The notes beneath the pieces were generated by a model, which saw nothing but the letters and a program-made list of their open reading frames with translations, did no database searches and was not told the origin of the DNA. Shown piece after piece: positions 1 to 6,524 of a DNA stretch of 17,105 nt. This stretch comes from CAYQTO01 sp964420455 (GTDB taxonomy: Bacteria > Sumerlaeota > Sumerlaeia > SLMS01). The first letter of the stretch is position 1, and every line of letters starts with the position of its first letter. The DNA lies in the NCBI GenBank assembly GCA_964420455.1, contig CAYQTO010000070.1, forward strand, positions 1-17,105. The letters run 5' to 3'. The position numbers were made by a program, and so were the translations under genes.

Positions 1-2
1 GG

Positions 3-143
3 CCTGTCCACCGCGAGGACGGCAAGGTGATCAAGGGTCCCAACTACAGCCCGCCAGATCTACTTGGGATTCTGGGGCTTGGGGACGAGGCCGAGGCGCC
101 GGAGCGTGGAGCGGGCGATCTCGATCCAGGGTCGAAGGTCTGA
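3..143 (+). CDS. Possible C-terminal end of an unrecognised protein (5' end outside window)
   Basis: A plus-strand frame is open from the left edge to a TGA at 141-143 and encodes about 46 residues, including GKVIKGPNYSPPDLLGILGL. The first 19 codons have mostly G or C in third position and an unbiased, protein-like composition with few of the Arg/Pro/Gly runs typical of shadow frames here. I do not recognise the family. The last 84 bases overlap the 3' end of the convergent flippase gene, which is unusual and is the main argument against it. Either this is the real end of an upstream gene or the frame is open by chance. Judgement rests only on codon pattern and residue composition. Confidence 0.35.
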   Translation, partial: PVHREDGKVIKGPNYSPPDLLGILGLGDEAEAPERGAGDLDPGSKV

Positions 144-1424
144 TCCCCGCAACAGGAAGAGATCGCGCAGGACGACGTGGTCCTGGAACCGCAGGAAAAG
201 AACGAGGAACACGACCAGTTGGAGGGCGTAGCTGGCGGCGGCCACCAGGGCGACGGCGACCAGCCCCCCCATCGACATTGCCAGGTAGGCGGCGACTGCC
301 TGCGCGGGCAGCAAGGCCCAGTTGACCATCATCGGAATGCCCGGTCGCGAGAGGTGGGCGCTGAAGAAGTTCGCCAGCATCCAGGTGGGGCTCTGGCAAA
401 GGCGTCCCACGAGGAAGATGATAAAGGGAATCACGGCGGGCGCGAAGGCGTCGGTATAGACGATCGGAATGAGGGGGGCGGCGGCCGAGCCGGCGACAAG
501 GAGAAGGAGGCCGAGGGCGAGCATCTGGCGAAAGGAGGCGGCGGTGAGGAACGCCGCCTCGCGGCCCTCCCCGGTGGCGAGCCCCCGCCAGGTGGCCCGC
601 GTCAGCGCCTGGGGAAAGAGGCGCGTGCGAGCCGTCAGCGCGGTTGCCAGCGTATAGACACCAAATGCCCCCGGATCGACGGTCACGCGCTGGACGAAGT
701 ACTGGTCGACGCGCTGGCCCAGGGTCGCCCCGAGGTTTCCCGTATAGACAGCGCCCCCGTAGGCAAGCAAGGCCCGGAGGGTCGCCACCGAGGGGAGGCG
801 CCAGAGGCGCCGCCGCCGTCGTCCCCGCAGGATGCGATACTGGGCAACGGATCCCGCCGCAATCGTCGCGTAGAACGCGGCCACCAGAAGGGGCACCACT
901 TCCTCCGGCGCGGCCCCGAGCGTCCCGAACAGGAGCAGAAGCACCAGCGCCGACTGGGTCGTGTTCAGAACCAGTTCGTAACCGGCCCGCGCCCGCACCC
1001 GCCCCAGCCCCACAAGGCAACCATTCGCCCCCAACTGGTAAACCCAAAACGGAAGCCCCGCCGCCAGCAGCCACACGGCATAGACGGGCAGCCCCGGGAG
1101 CACCGCGGTGGTAAGGAATTCTCCGAATGCCGCGGCAAGTGTGAGTGTCACCGCGGCGACCAGCCCGGCCGCGAGAACCAGCGCCGTGTGAACCTCCGCG
1201 AGCCGGCGCCGGTCCTTTCCGACGAGTGTGCTCGCCGCCAACTCGAACCCGAGATTCGCAAACCCGAGCGCCAGCATCCCGCTGAAGCTCGTCGCGTATA
1301 CATAGACGCCGCGCCCTTCGTCGCCCATCAGTCGGGCCAGCACGATCCCGGCGGCCAGGCTGAGGCCGATGGTGACCGCCTGGGCCACCGCGTCGAAGGC
1401 CGAGTTGTGTGCGATGCGTGCCAT
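60..1424 (-). CDS. Polysaccharide (O-antigen/lipid-linked oligosaccharide) flippase, Wzx/MATE-like
   Basis: This 454-residue polytopic inner-membrane protein most likely moves lipid-linked sugar units across the cytoplasmic membrane for surface polysaccharide synthesis. The N-terminus (MARIAHNSAFDAVAQ) followed by an ARLMG-type loop and a second segment rich in Gly/Ala/Phe is typical of the polysaccharide biosynthesis/Wzx branch of the MOP superfamily. Hydrophobic segments lie near residues 12-31, 42-60, 80-100, 110-130, 153-172, 178-197, 303-322, 328-345, 366-383 and 386-410, with an Arg-rich cytoplasmic loop at 199-210. The length matches the family. I chose the ATG at 1424 because AGGAA lies 11 bases upstream and the family N-terminus starts there; an in-frame ATG at 1472 would add 16 Arg/Ser/Gly-rich residues that look non-native. 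It is divergent from the glycosyltransferase fusion, which fits a polysaccharide locus. The exact substrate cannot be told. Confidence 0.85.
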   Translation of the reverse strand: MARIAHNSAFDAVAQAVTIGLSLAAGIVLARLMGDEGRGVYVYATSFSGMLALGFANLGFELAASTLVGKDRRRLAEVHTALVLAAGLVAAVTLTLAAAFGEFLTTAVLPGLPVYAVWLLAAGLPFWVYQLGANGCLVGLGRVRARAGYELVLNTTQSALVLLLLFGTLGAAPEEVVPLLVAAFYATIAAGSVAQYRILRGRRRRRLWRLPSVATLRALLAYGGAVYTGNLGATLGQRVDQYFVQRVTVDPGAFGVYTLATALTARTRLFPQALTRATWRGLATGEGREAAFLTAASFRQMLALGLLLLVAGSAAAPLIPIVYTDAFAPAVIPFIIFLVGRLCQSPTWMLANFFSAHLSRPGIPMMVNWALLPAQAVAAYLAMSMGGLVAVALVAAASYALQLVVFLVLFLRFQDHVVLRDLFLLRGSDLRPWIEIARSTLRRLGLVPKPQNPK

Positions 1425-1519
1425 GGATGCGCGTGTTCCTACGCCGCCCGATGGCGACCGCCGCAAGGCCAACGCTTTCCCCGTTGCCCGGCCTTTTCCC
1501 CCACCAGCACAGTCCCGCC
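1425..1519. other. Divergent intergenic region between flippase and glycosyltransferase
   Basis: Ninety-five bases separate two divergently oriented genes, so promoters for both should lie here or within the 5' ends of the genes. The stretch is GC-rich, and I see no convincing sigma70-type -35/-10 pair, operator repeat or hairpin. The only recognisable element is the AGGAA (complement of 1436-1440) serving the minus-strand flippase. No Shine-Dalgarno sequence precedes the glycosyltransferase ATG at 1520. Confidence 0.5.
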
Positions 1520-3646
1520 ATGCCCCGGGTGTCCGTGATCGTCCTCACAGCAAACCGCCGCGCGCTCCTTACGGCGTGCCTCGACGCGCTCGCCAAGGGC
1601 ACCCGCCGCCCCGACGAGGTCGTCGTCGTCAACAACGGCTCGACCGACGACACGGCCGACTTTCTTGCCTCCGCGCGATTCCCCTTTGAGCTCCGTCCCG
1701 TCGACGGTCCCGAGGGCAGCTTCTCCGAGTGCCGCAACGCCGGGCTCGATGCCTCATCGGGCGATCTCATCGCCTTTCTCGACGACGATTGCCTCGCCGA
1801 CGGGCCCTGGCTCGAGCGCCTTCTTGCCGCTCTCGATCACAACAAATGGGACGCCGTCGGTGGCCTCGTGCTTCCCGCGGAACCGCTCGAAACCCCCGAC
1901 TGGTACGGGCCCGAACTCGCCTGGACCCTTGGGCTTTCCACTCCCGTCTATCTCGGTCCCCTCGGCGGAAAGCTCGAACTGCCCACCACCTCGAACCTCG
2001 CCTTTCGGCGCACGCTCCTTCCCGAGTTCCGCTTTCGCACCTTGTCCGACGACAAGTCCTCGCTGACGTGGAACTACGAATTCAGCCGGGAGGATTCGGA
2101 ATTCTGGCGCGGTTTGCGGCGGGCCGGTCGGCCGGTCGGGCTCGAACGCCGGGCCATCGTCTGGCACCAGGTTCCCCAGGAGCGGGTCGACCGCGCTCGA
2201 ATCTTCGAACGGGCGCGTCAGGACGGCCGCGGCGCCTGGAACCGCGACCACAGCCGCGAGGAAATCCGCCCCGCCGCCCGCGACGTCGTCTTCTCACCCC
2301 TCGGCGCGCTGGAGGACTACATCTCCCGCCCCGTCTCCTGGGGGCGCGCCTGGACCAATCGTGCTGTCTGGGCCGCCCGCCAGCGCGCCCTTCTGGAAGC
2401 CGCCATCGATGACCGCGATCACGGCGTCGCCCCCACCGCGCGTTCCCGCGCCTTTCTCGCCGAGACGGTCCGTGCCGCCGCCTCCGCCACCAAGACCCTT
2501 GGGCGCCTCGCCATCGCCCCGGCGGGGCGCTCGATCCGCCGGGCCGAGGATCTCCCCGACCCCTCCATGCGCCCCGATCGTCTCCTCGTCGTCTGTCACC
2601 CCTTCCTTGGAGATTCGGTCCTTGCGCTGCCTGCCATTCGGCAATTGGCCGCCAGCTATGCCGAATCCATGATCGACGTGGTCGTCGGCGACGGGGCTGC
2701 GCCGTTGCTCGCGGCCAATGTGCCCGAGAATGTGGAAGTATTGACGGTCCCTCACGACGCCCGCGGACGCACCCTCGACGCGCAGTGGCGCCTGCGTCGC
2801 TGGCTCGCCCAGGAACCGGTGGACGCGGTCCTGATCATGTACACGCACAACCTGCCGCCGGCGCCGCTGTTCCTGCTCGGGCAGGCGCCCGTGGTGGGCT
2901 GGCGCGAGGACAATGGCTTTGAAGGCCGGCTCTGGGGCGACCTGCTGGATGTCGCCGTGCCCAAGACCTTTCGGCAAAGCGAGGTCGCGGCGCTGCTCGG
3001 GCTCCTCGGGCCGCTGGGGGTCGAGACTCAACTCGAGCGCCCCCGGGTGGTTCCCACACCGGCGGCTCTGGACCGGCGTTCCCGAATCCTCGAGCGCGCC
3101 GAGACCGAGCCGGGCCGCTACGTTGTCCTTCATGTTGAGGGGAGCGAGGCCCCGCGCGATTGGCCGCTGGAGCGCTTCGCCACCGTCGCCCGCCACCTGC
3201 ACGAACGGGGCTATCGGGTGTTTTTCGAAGGAAGCCCCGCGGGCCGCCGCCGCACCGAATTCCTCCGCGCCGAAAACCCCTGGATCGAGTCCCTTCACGG
3301 AGTTCTGAATACAGACGAACTGGCGGCTTTGCTCGGCGGGGCGCGTCTGTTTGTTGGGATCGACTCGGGCCCGGCGCACGTCGCCCAGGCCGTTGGGACG
3401 CCGTCGGTGCTGTTGTTCGGCTGGTCGGACCCGCGCCGATGGGGGCCCCTGCCGCCATTGGCGGGCGAGACGCCTGCGCCGGCGGAGGTCGTTGCCGCGG
3501 CCCCCGGCGATTGGATCGAGGAGGAAGCCCGCGGCCTGCCACCGAACGCGCCGATGATGTTGCTTGCCCCCGAGCCTGTCATCGAGGCCGTCGACCGGGT
3601 TCTCGATGCCCCAGAAAAGCCTTCTGTCCACCCGGAAACGAATTGA
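1520..3646 (+). CDS. Bifunctional glycosyltransferase: GT2 domain fused to GT9 (heptosyltransferase-like) domain
   Basis: The 708-residue protein joins two glycosyltransferases. Residues 1-300 are a GT2 (GT-A fold) enzyme: the VSVIVLTANR start, VVVNNGSTDD, an ECRNAGLDAS segment and an LDDDC metal/nucleotide-sugar DXD-type motif at 87-91. Residues 352-695 look like GT9 (ADP-heptose:LPS heptosyltransferase, GT-B fold): LLVVCHPFLGDSVLALPAIRQL at the domain start, a central YVVLHVEGSEAPRDWPLERF segment, and the DSGPAHVAQAVGTPSVLLFG signature at 615-634. An Ala/Arg-rich linker at 300-350 joins them. Both would act on cytoplasmic nucleotide-sugars at the inner membrane, probably adding successive sugars to a lipid-linked or LPS-core acceptor. 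The ATG at 1520 is chosen because GT2 proteins begin within a few residues of the VSVIVLT strand; earlier in-frame ATGs (1409, 1451) add Pro/Arg-rich residues and enter the divergent spacer. The domains are unbroken and in one frame. Sugar specificity is unknown. Confidence 0.88.
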   Translation: MPRVSVIVLTANRRALLTACLDALAKGTRRPDEVVVVNNGSTDDTADFLASARFPFELRPVDGPEGSFSECRNAGLDASSGDLIAFLDDDCLADGPWLERLLAALDHNKWDAVGGLVLPAEPLETPDWYGPELAWTLGLSTPVYLGPLGGKLELPTTSNLAFRRTLLPEFRFRTLSDDKSSLTWNYEFSREDSEFWRGLRRAGRPVGLERRAIVWHQVPQERVDRARIFERARQDGRGAWNRDHSREEIRPAARDVVFSPLGALEDYISRPVSWGRAWTNRAVWAARQRALLEAAIDDRDHGVAPTARSRAFLAETVRAAASATKTLGRLAIAPAGRSIRRAEDLPDPSMRPDRLLVVCHPFLGDSVLALPAIRQLAASYAESMIDVVVGDGAAPLLAANVPENVEVLTVPHDARGRTLDAQWRLRRWLAQEPVDAVLIMYTHNLPPAPLFLLGQAPVVGWREDNGFEGRLWGDLLDVAVPKTFRQSEVAALLGLLGPLGVETQLERPRVVPTPAALDRRSRILERAETEPGRYVVLHVEGSEAPRDWPLERFATVARHLHERGYRVFFEGSPAGRRRTEFLRAENPWIESLHGVLNTDELAALLGGARLFVGIDSGPAHVAQAVGTPSVLLFGWSDPRRWGPLPPLAGETPAPAEVVAAAPGDWIEEEARGLPPNAPMMLLAPEPVIEAVDRVLDAPEKPSVHPETN

Positions 3647-3895
3647 CCCTACTTGACTAAGGCGACCCACAATCCCGGTACGCGCAAGCAGTGGAGAACG
3701 AATACTCTGGAAGGCATGGTTGCCTTCGGGGGGCGGTCCTGCAGACGTGGATTTGTTGTTGCCCACTTCCAACTCTCGCCCGCTTCTTGTGCTCTATCCC
3801 ATGACGGAAGGCCTACCGGGTCTCGGGCGCTTTGGACGGATGCAGGGCCGGCCAGGCACGGGCCACGAGACTAGCGGGGGGATGACGGAGCCGAC
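3647..3895. other. Intergenic region upstream of the pilus/secretion module
   Basis: This 249-base stretch lies between the glycosyltransferase stop and the PilM-PilN start. Composition is less GC-extreme than the genes, and short open frames in it lack coding character. It holds one perfect hairpin (3710-3727) and, near its end, GGAG at 3887-3890, five bases before the 3896 ATG, which is a plausible ribosome binding site. TTGACC (3643-3648) and TTGACT (3654-3659) resemble -35 boxes, but no good -10 box follows at normal spacing. No tRNA, attachment site or repeat array was seen. The promoter for the module is expected here. Confidence 0.5.
3710..3727. other. Short perfect hairpin, 7-bp stem with TGGT loop
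   Basis: GAAGGCA (3710-3716) pairs perfectly with TGCCTTC (3721-3727) across a four-base loop. It begins 64 bases after the glycosyltransferase stop and is followed by a G run rather than T residues. It is therefore a poor intrinsic terminator; it could be an mRNA 3'-end stabiliser, an operator half-site pair, or chance. Confidence 0.4.
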
Positions 3896-5809
3896 ATGCC
3901 GCACCTGAAGCAATGCCTCGGTGTCGATCTCGGATTTAGTTCCGTGAAGATTGTTGAGGTCGCACTCGACAAAAACGGGGTCCGCGTGATTCGCGCCGAG
4001 GAAGCGAAGACCGGCGCCAATCCTGCCATGTCGGCCCAGGAAGTCCGTCAGGCCATCGTCGCCACCGCCAAGGAGGTCCTCAAGAAGGGCCGCTTTGGCA
4101 CCCGCAAGGGCATCTTCTCGATCTCCGGCCGATGGGTCTTCACCCGCCGCTTTCGCGTCCCCCGCACCAGTGAGGAGCGCCTCGCCCGCATCATCCAGTA
4201 CGAGGCCCGCCAGCAGATCCCCTTCCCCGTCGAGAAAACCATCCTCCAATACCAGCACCGCCCGATCCCCGGCGAGAACGAGGAGGAAATCCTTCTCGCC
4301 GCCGTCCGCACCGACGAGGTCCGCGACTTCATGCAGATGGTGAACCGCGTGGGTGTGACGCCCATGGCGGTCAGCGTGTCCTCCTTCGCCCTGTTCACCG
4401 CCCAGCAGTTTCTGGGTCTCTCCTCGGATAAGGCGATGGAGTTTGTGGGCGAGCGGACCGGCCGGCGGAAAGGGGCGAAGAAGGGGGCCGCCCACAAGGG
4501 CGCCGATGCCGCCACCGCCGTCGAGGAGCAGGCATCCCCGGAGGACGAGTTCGCCTACGAGGAAGTGAAGGGCTACATCAACATCGGCGCCGCGACGATC
4601 GACCTCGCCATCGGACGCGGGCGCGCCGACGAACTGGTCCCCTTCAATCGAACCATTCTGGTGGGCGGCAACGACATGACCAAGGCCATCCAGAAGGCCT
4701 GTGGCATCGACTCCTTCAATGATGCCGAGCGCATCAAGGCCTCCTCCACGCAGCTCATGAGCTTTCAGCTCGACCTCGAGGAAGACAGTCAGGTCAACGA
4801 GGACGCCTCGATGGCCGTGACCCAGGTCGCGGACCGCTTCATCACCCAGATCCGCCAGTCCCTCGACTACTTTATCACCCAGCCCGATGGCATGGCGATC
4901 GACACGATCGTCCTTTCCGGCGGCCAGGCGGCCCTTCCCGGGATCGATTCCTACCTCGAGGAAAAGCTCGCCCTGCCGGTCACCTTCTCCTCCGAGGCGC
5001 CTGAGCAGGCTGCCATCTCCTGGCCGGCGAACGCCGGGCCCCTCAGCCCCTACACGGTGGCTCTCGGCCTCGGGCTCCAAGGGCTCGGGCTCTCGAACAT
5101 CGACGTGGACTTCCTTCCCGAGGAACGCAAGATCACGCGCGATTTCCCCTACAAAATTTCCGCGGTGATGCTGCTGATCCTCGGCGCCATGGCCTATCTC
5201 GGTTCCATGGCGGGGGCCCGCTACGCGGAGGTCTACGAACGCGAGGCACGGACCCTCCAGGACCAGATCAACCGCGATCGCACGCAGATCGAGGCCTTCG
5301 ACACTGCCCAGGCCACCCACAACGACGTGGCCAACCTCTATGTGTCGCTCGACAAGTCCTTCNNNNNNNNNNACTGGATCGACCGGTTGGTGGGCATTTC
5401 CGAGTCCAAACCGCCGGGAGTCGTCATCCTCGACATGTACCTGGAGCACGACGGCCGGGTGGTGGTGATCTGCCAGACGGAAAACGAGGTGGACGCGCCG
5501 GGCTTCAACACGGCCCTGAGCGAGCGCTTCGAGGGCCAGTTCGATCTCGAGCCGAGAGTGGTGGACCTTCAGACCAGCCGCCCCACCCCCGGCCAGCCAC
5601 GTCCCGCCACACGCTTTCAGCTGGAGTTCAGCTTCTCCGACAAGATCAACCACCTTCAGATCACCCCGACTCCGACCCCGACCCCGGTGAACGCCGGCCC
5701 ACGCTTTGGCGGCCCGTTTGCGCCTGGCATGCCCCCCGGCGCCTTCCCCGGCGCCGCCCCTGACGGACGACGCCAACCCACTGCCCCCGGAGGTCGCCGG
5801 CGCCGCTGA
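3896..5809 (+). CDS. PilM-PilN fusion protein (GspL-like architecture), type IV pilus/type II secretion inner-membrane assembly protein
   Basis: The 637-residue product combines two proteins that are usually separate. Residues 1-410 match PilM, a cytoplasmic actin/FtsA-like ATP-binding protein: GVDLGFSSVKIVEV at 9-22 (phosphate-1 loop), QYEARQQIPFPVE at 101-113, INIGAATIDLAIG (phosphate-2) at 228-240, QIRQSLDYF at 318-326 and IVLSGGQAALPGI at 338-350. Residues 419-437 form a transmembrane segment followed by a short coiled coil (about 441-475) and a periplasmic ferredoxin-like part with the WIDRLVGISESKPPGVVIL pattern of PilN. The tail (about 586-637) is Thr/Pro-, then Gly/Pro- and Arg-rich. 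Residues 184-218 form a Lys/Ala- and Glu-rich insertion not expected in PilM. Ten Ns at 5363-5372 replace residues 490-493; the frame is consistent on both sides, but the true gap length is unknown. GGAG lies five bases before the ATG. Gene order (this, small membrane protein, secretin) supports the role. Confidence 0.87.
   Translation: MPHLKQCLGVDLGFSSVKIVEVALDKNGVRVIRAEEAKTGANPAMSAQEVRQAIVATAKEVLKKGRFGTRKGIFSISGRWVFTRRFRVPRTSEERLARIIQYEARQQIPFPVEKTILQYQHRPIPGENEEEILLAAVRTDEVRDFMQMVNRVGVTPMAVSVSSFALFTAQQFLGLSSDKAMEFVGERTGRRKGAKKGAAHKGADAATAVEEQASPEDEFAYEEVKGYINIGAATIDLAIGRGRADELVPFNRTILVGGNDMTKAIQKACGIDSFNDAERIKASSTQLMSFQLDLEEDSQVNEDASMAVTQVADRFITQIRQSLDYFITQPDGMAIDTIVLSGGQAALPGIDSYLEEKLALPVTFSSEAPEQAAISWPANAGPLSPYTVALGLGLQGLGLSNIDVDFLPEERKITRDFPYKISAVMLLILGAMAYLGSMAGARYAEVYEREARTLQDQINRDRTQIEAFDTAQATHNDVANLYVSLDKSFXXXXWIDRLVGISESKPPGVVILDMYLEHDGRVVVICQTENEVDAPGFNTALSERFEGQFDLEPRVVDLQTSRPTPGQPRPATRFQLEFSFSDKINHLQITPTPTPTPVNAGPRFGGPFAPGMPPGAFPGAAPDGRRQPTAPGGRRRR
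5363..5372. other. Assembly gap (10 Ns) inside the PilM-PilN gene
   Basis: Ten undetermined bases interrupt the coding region just after the coiled coil and before the PilN-type periplasmic domain. A run of exactly ten is often a placeholder for a gap of unknown size. The open frame and the family pattern continue on the far side as if the gap length were right modulo three. Missing sequence cannot be excluded. Confidence 0.95.
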
Positions 5810-5836
5810 TCCGCGCCCCGCAACGGTTCCCCACGG

Positions 5837-6364
5837 ATGAACGATCGACTCAAGGAAATCGGCCAGAAGCTCCTCAAGCGCCTCGACCTCACGGTTCTGG
5901 CGATCTTGGGTTTTCTTCTGCTTTCGACCGGCTACCTGTTCCTCGTGGAGCAGAACTTCACCCCACCCGAACCGCCCACCCCCGCCCCCAAGCAGTTCGA
6001 CGTCAAGCTGCCCATCGAGGGCGTCGAGCCAGACCGCATTGACGAGGGCACGGCGACCGCCTTCGAGCGTCTCCAGCAGGAGTTCGTTCTCACGAATCCG
6101 AACATTCGCGAGAACCCGGAGGCCATCGTCCTGATCGAGCGGCCCATGTTCAGCCGGCGCAGCGCCGAGGACATGGAGGCGATGAACGACCGCCTCAACG
6201 CGCAGTACCAGCAGGCCGAGGAGCTTTATCGCGGAGGCCGGATCGACCAGGCCCGCTCGCTCCTCCAGGATATCCTTCGCCAGAACCGTGGTCACCGGGA
6301 GGCCGGCGATCTCCTCGAAAGAATCGAGGCGGAAACCGCCGATGCGGAGGCCACGGATGGATAA
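5837..6364 (+). CDS. Small single-pass membrane protein with C-terminal TPR-like unit, in the PilO/PilP (GspM) gene position
   Basis: The 175-residue protein has a short basic cytoplasmic N-terminus, one transmembrane helix (about 18-37), a Pro-rich stretch (42-52, PPEPPTPAP), a predicted periplasmic region with an ERPMFSRRS motif (101-109), and a C-terminal helical hairpin (about 118-165) of TPR type, with LYRGGRIDQARSLL at its core. It starts 27 bases after the fusion gene and precedes the secretin, so it is probably co-transcribed and part of the same envelope machine. RPxF followed by RR recalls a motif I remember from some small type II secretion accessory proteins, but that memory is not strong enough for a family call. 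It lacks an obvious ferredoxin-like PilO/GspM fold. Likely role: inner-membrane partner of the PilN part or of the secretin. The start has no strong Shine-Dalgarno sequence; the Lys/Arg/hydrophobic N-terminus supports it. Confidence 0.75.
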   Translation: MNDRLKEIGQKLLKRLDLTVLAILGFLLLSTGYLFLVEQNFTPPEPPTPAPKQFDVKLPIEGVEPDRIDEGTATAFERLQQEFVLTNPNIRENPEAIVLIERPMFSRRSAEDMEAMNDRLNAQYQQAEELYRGGRIDQARSLLQDILRQNRGHREAGDLLERIEAETADAEATDG

Positions 6365-6431
6365 GCTGCAGGAAGGCGGATGGACCCACCGCGCCGCCCG
6401 ATCCCCTGAATCATCAGCGAGGTATCCTCAC

Positions 6432-6460
6432 TTGACACCTTTGCCCCTGGCCGATGACCT
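6432..6460 (+). promoter_or_regulatory. Weak candidate internal promoter upstream of the secretin gene
   Basis: The 160-base gap between the small membrane protein and the secretin contains a consensus TTGACA at 6432-6437. Seventeen bases later TGACCT (6455-6460) matches the -10 consensus only poorly. If used, it would let the secretin be transcribed separately from the upstream genes. The rest of the gap shows nothing else recognisable except the ribosome binding site at 6506. Confidence 0.2.
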
Positions 6461-6505
6461 GAAAACCCCGCAGCAACAACAGGAAGTCTTGGTTCAGGCA
6501 ACTCC

Positions 6506-6511
6506 AAGGAG
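6506..6511 (+). promoter_or_regulatory. Shine-Dalgarno AAGGAG that sets the secretin start
   Basis: AAGGAG lies 13 bases before the ATG at 6525, longer than the usual spacing but similar to the 11-12 base spacings seen before the flippase and polA in this window. It supports 6525 over in-frame ATG codons further upstream, and 6525 is also where a normal signal peptide begins. Confidence 0.5.
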
Positions 6512-6524
6512 ATTGACGAGGCCT

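Noticed and set aside
1409..1519. Upstream extension of the glycosyltransferase frame, adding 37 residues
   Set aside because: Pro/Arg-rich residues enter the divergent flippase gene; GT2 proteins start next to the first beta strand, as at 1520.
177..1538. Plus-strand open frame of 453 codons antisense to the flippase
   Set aside because: Gln/Glu/Gly/Arg/His-rich, no hydrophobic core or motif; it mirrors the real membrane protein on the other strand.
31..1770. Long minus-strand open frame of 579 codons overlapping the flippase and glycosyltransferase
   Set aside because: Composition is dominated by Arg, Gly, Pro and Ala with no family motif; it is the out-of-frame shadow of high-GC genes.
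5657..5690. Thr-Pro repeat and near-perfect CCCGAC-type microsatellite at the end of the PilM-PilN gene
   Set aside because: Short Pro-rich tails are common in periplasmic proteins; four units are too few to suggest phase variation.
3794..6295. 833-codon minus-strand open frame opposite the PilM-PilN gene and the small membrane protein
   Set aside because: It spans two real genes, their spacer and the N gap, and contains Leu/Val/Gly/Asp-rich sequence typical of antisense frames of codon-biased genes.
6288..6524. Upstream extension of the secretin frame to an earlier ATG, adding 79 residues
   Set aside because: It would overlap the preceding gene and put the signal peptide in the interior; the ATG at 6525 has a Shine-Dalgarno sequence and a proper signal sequence.
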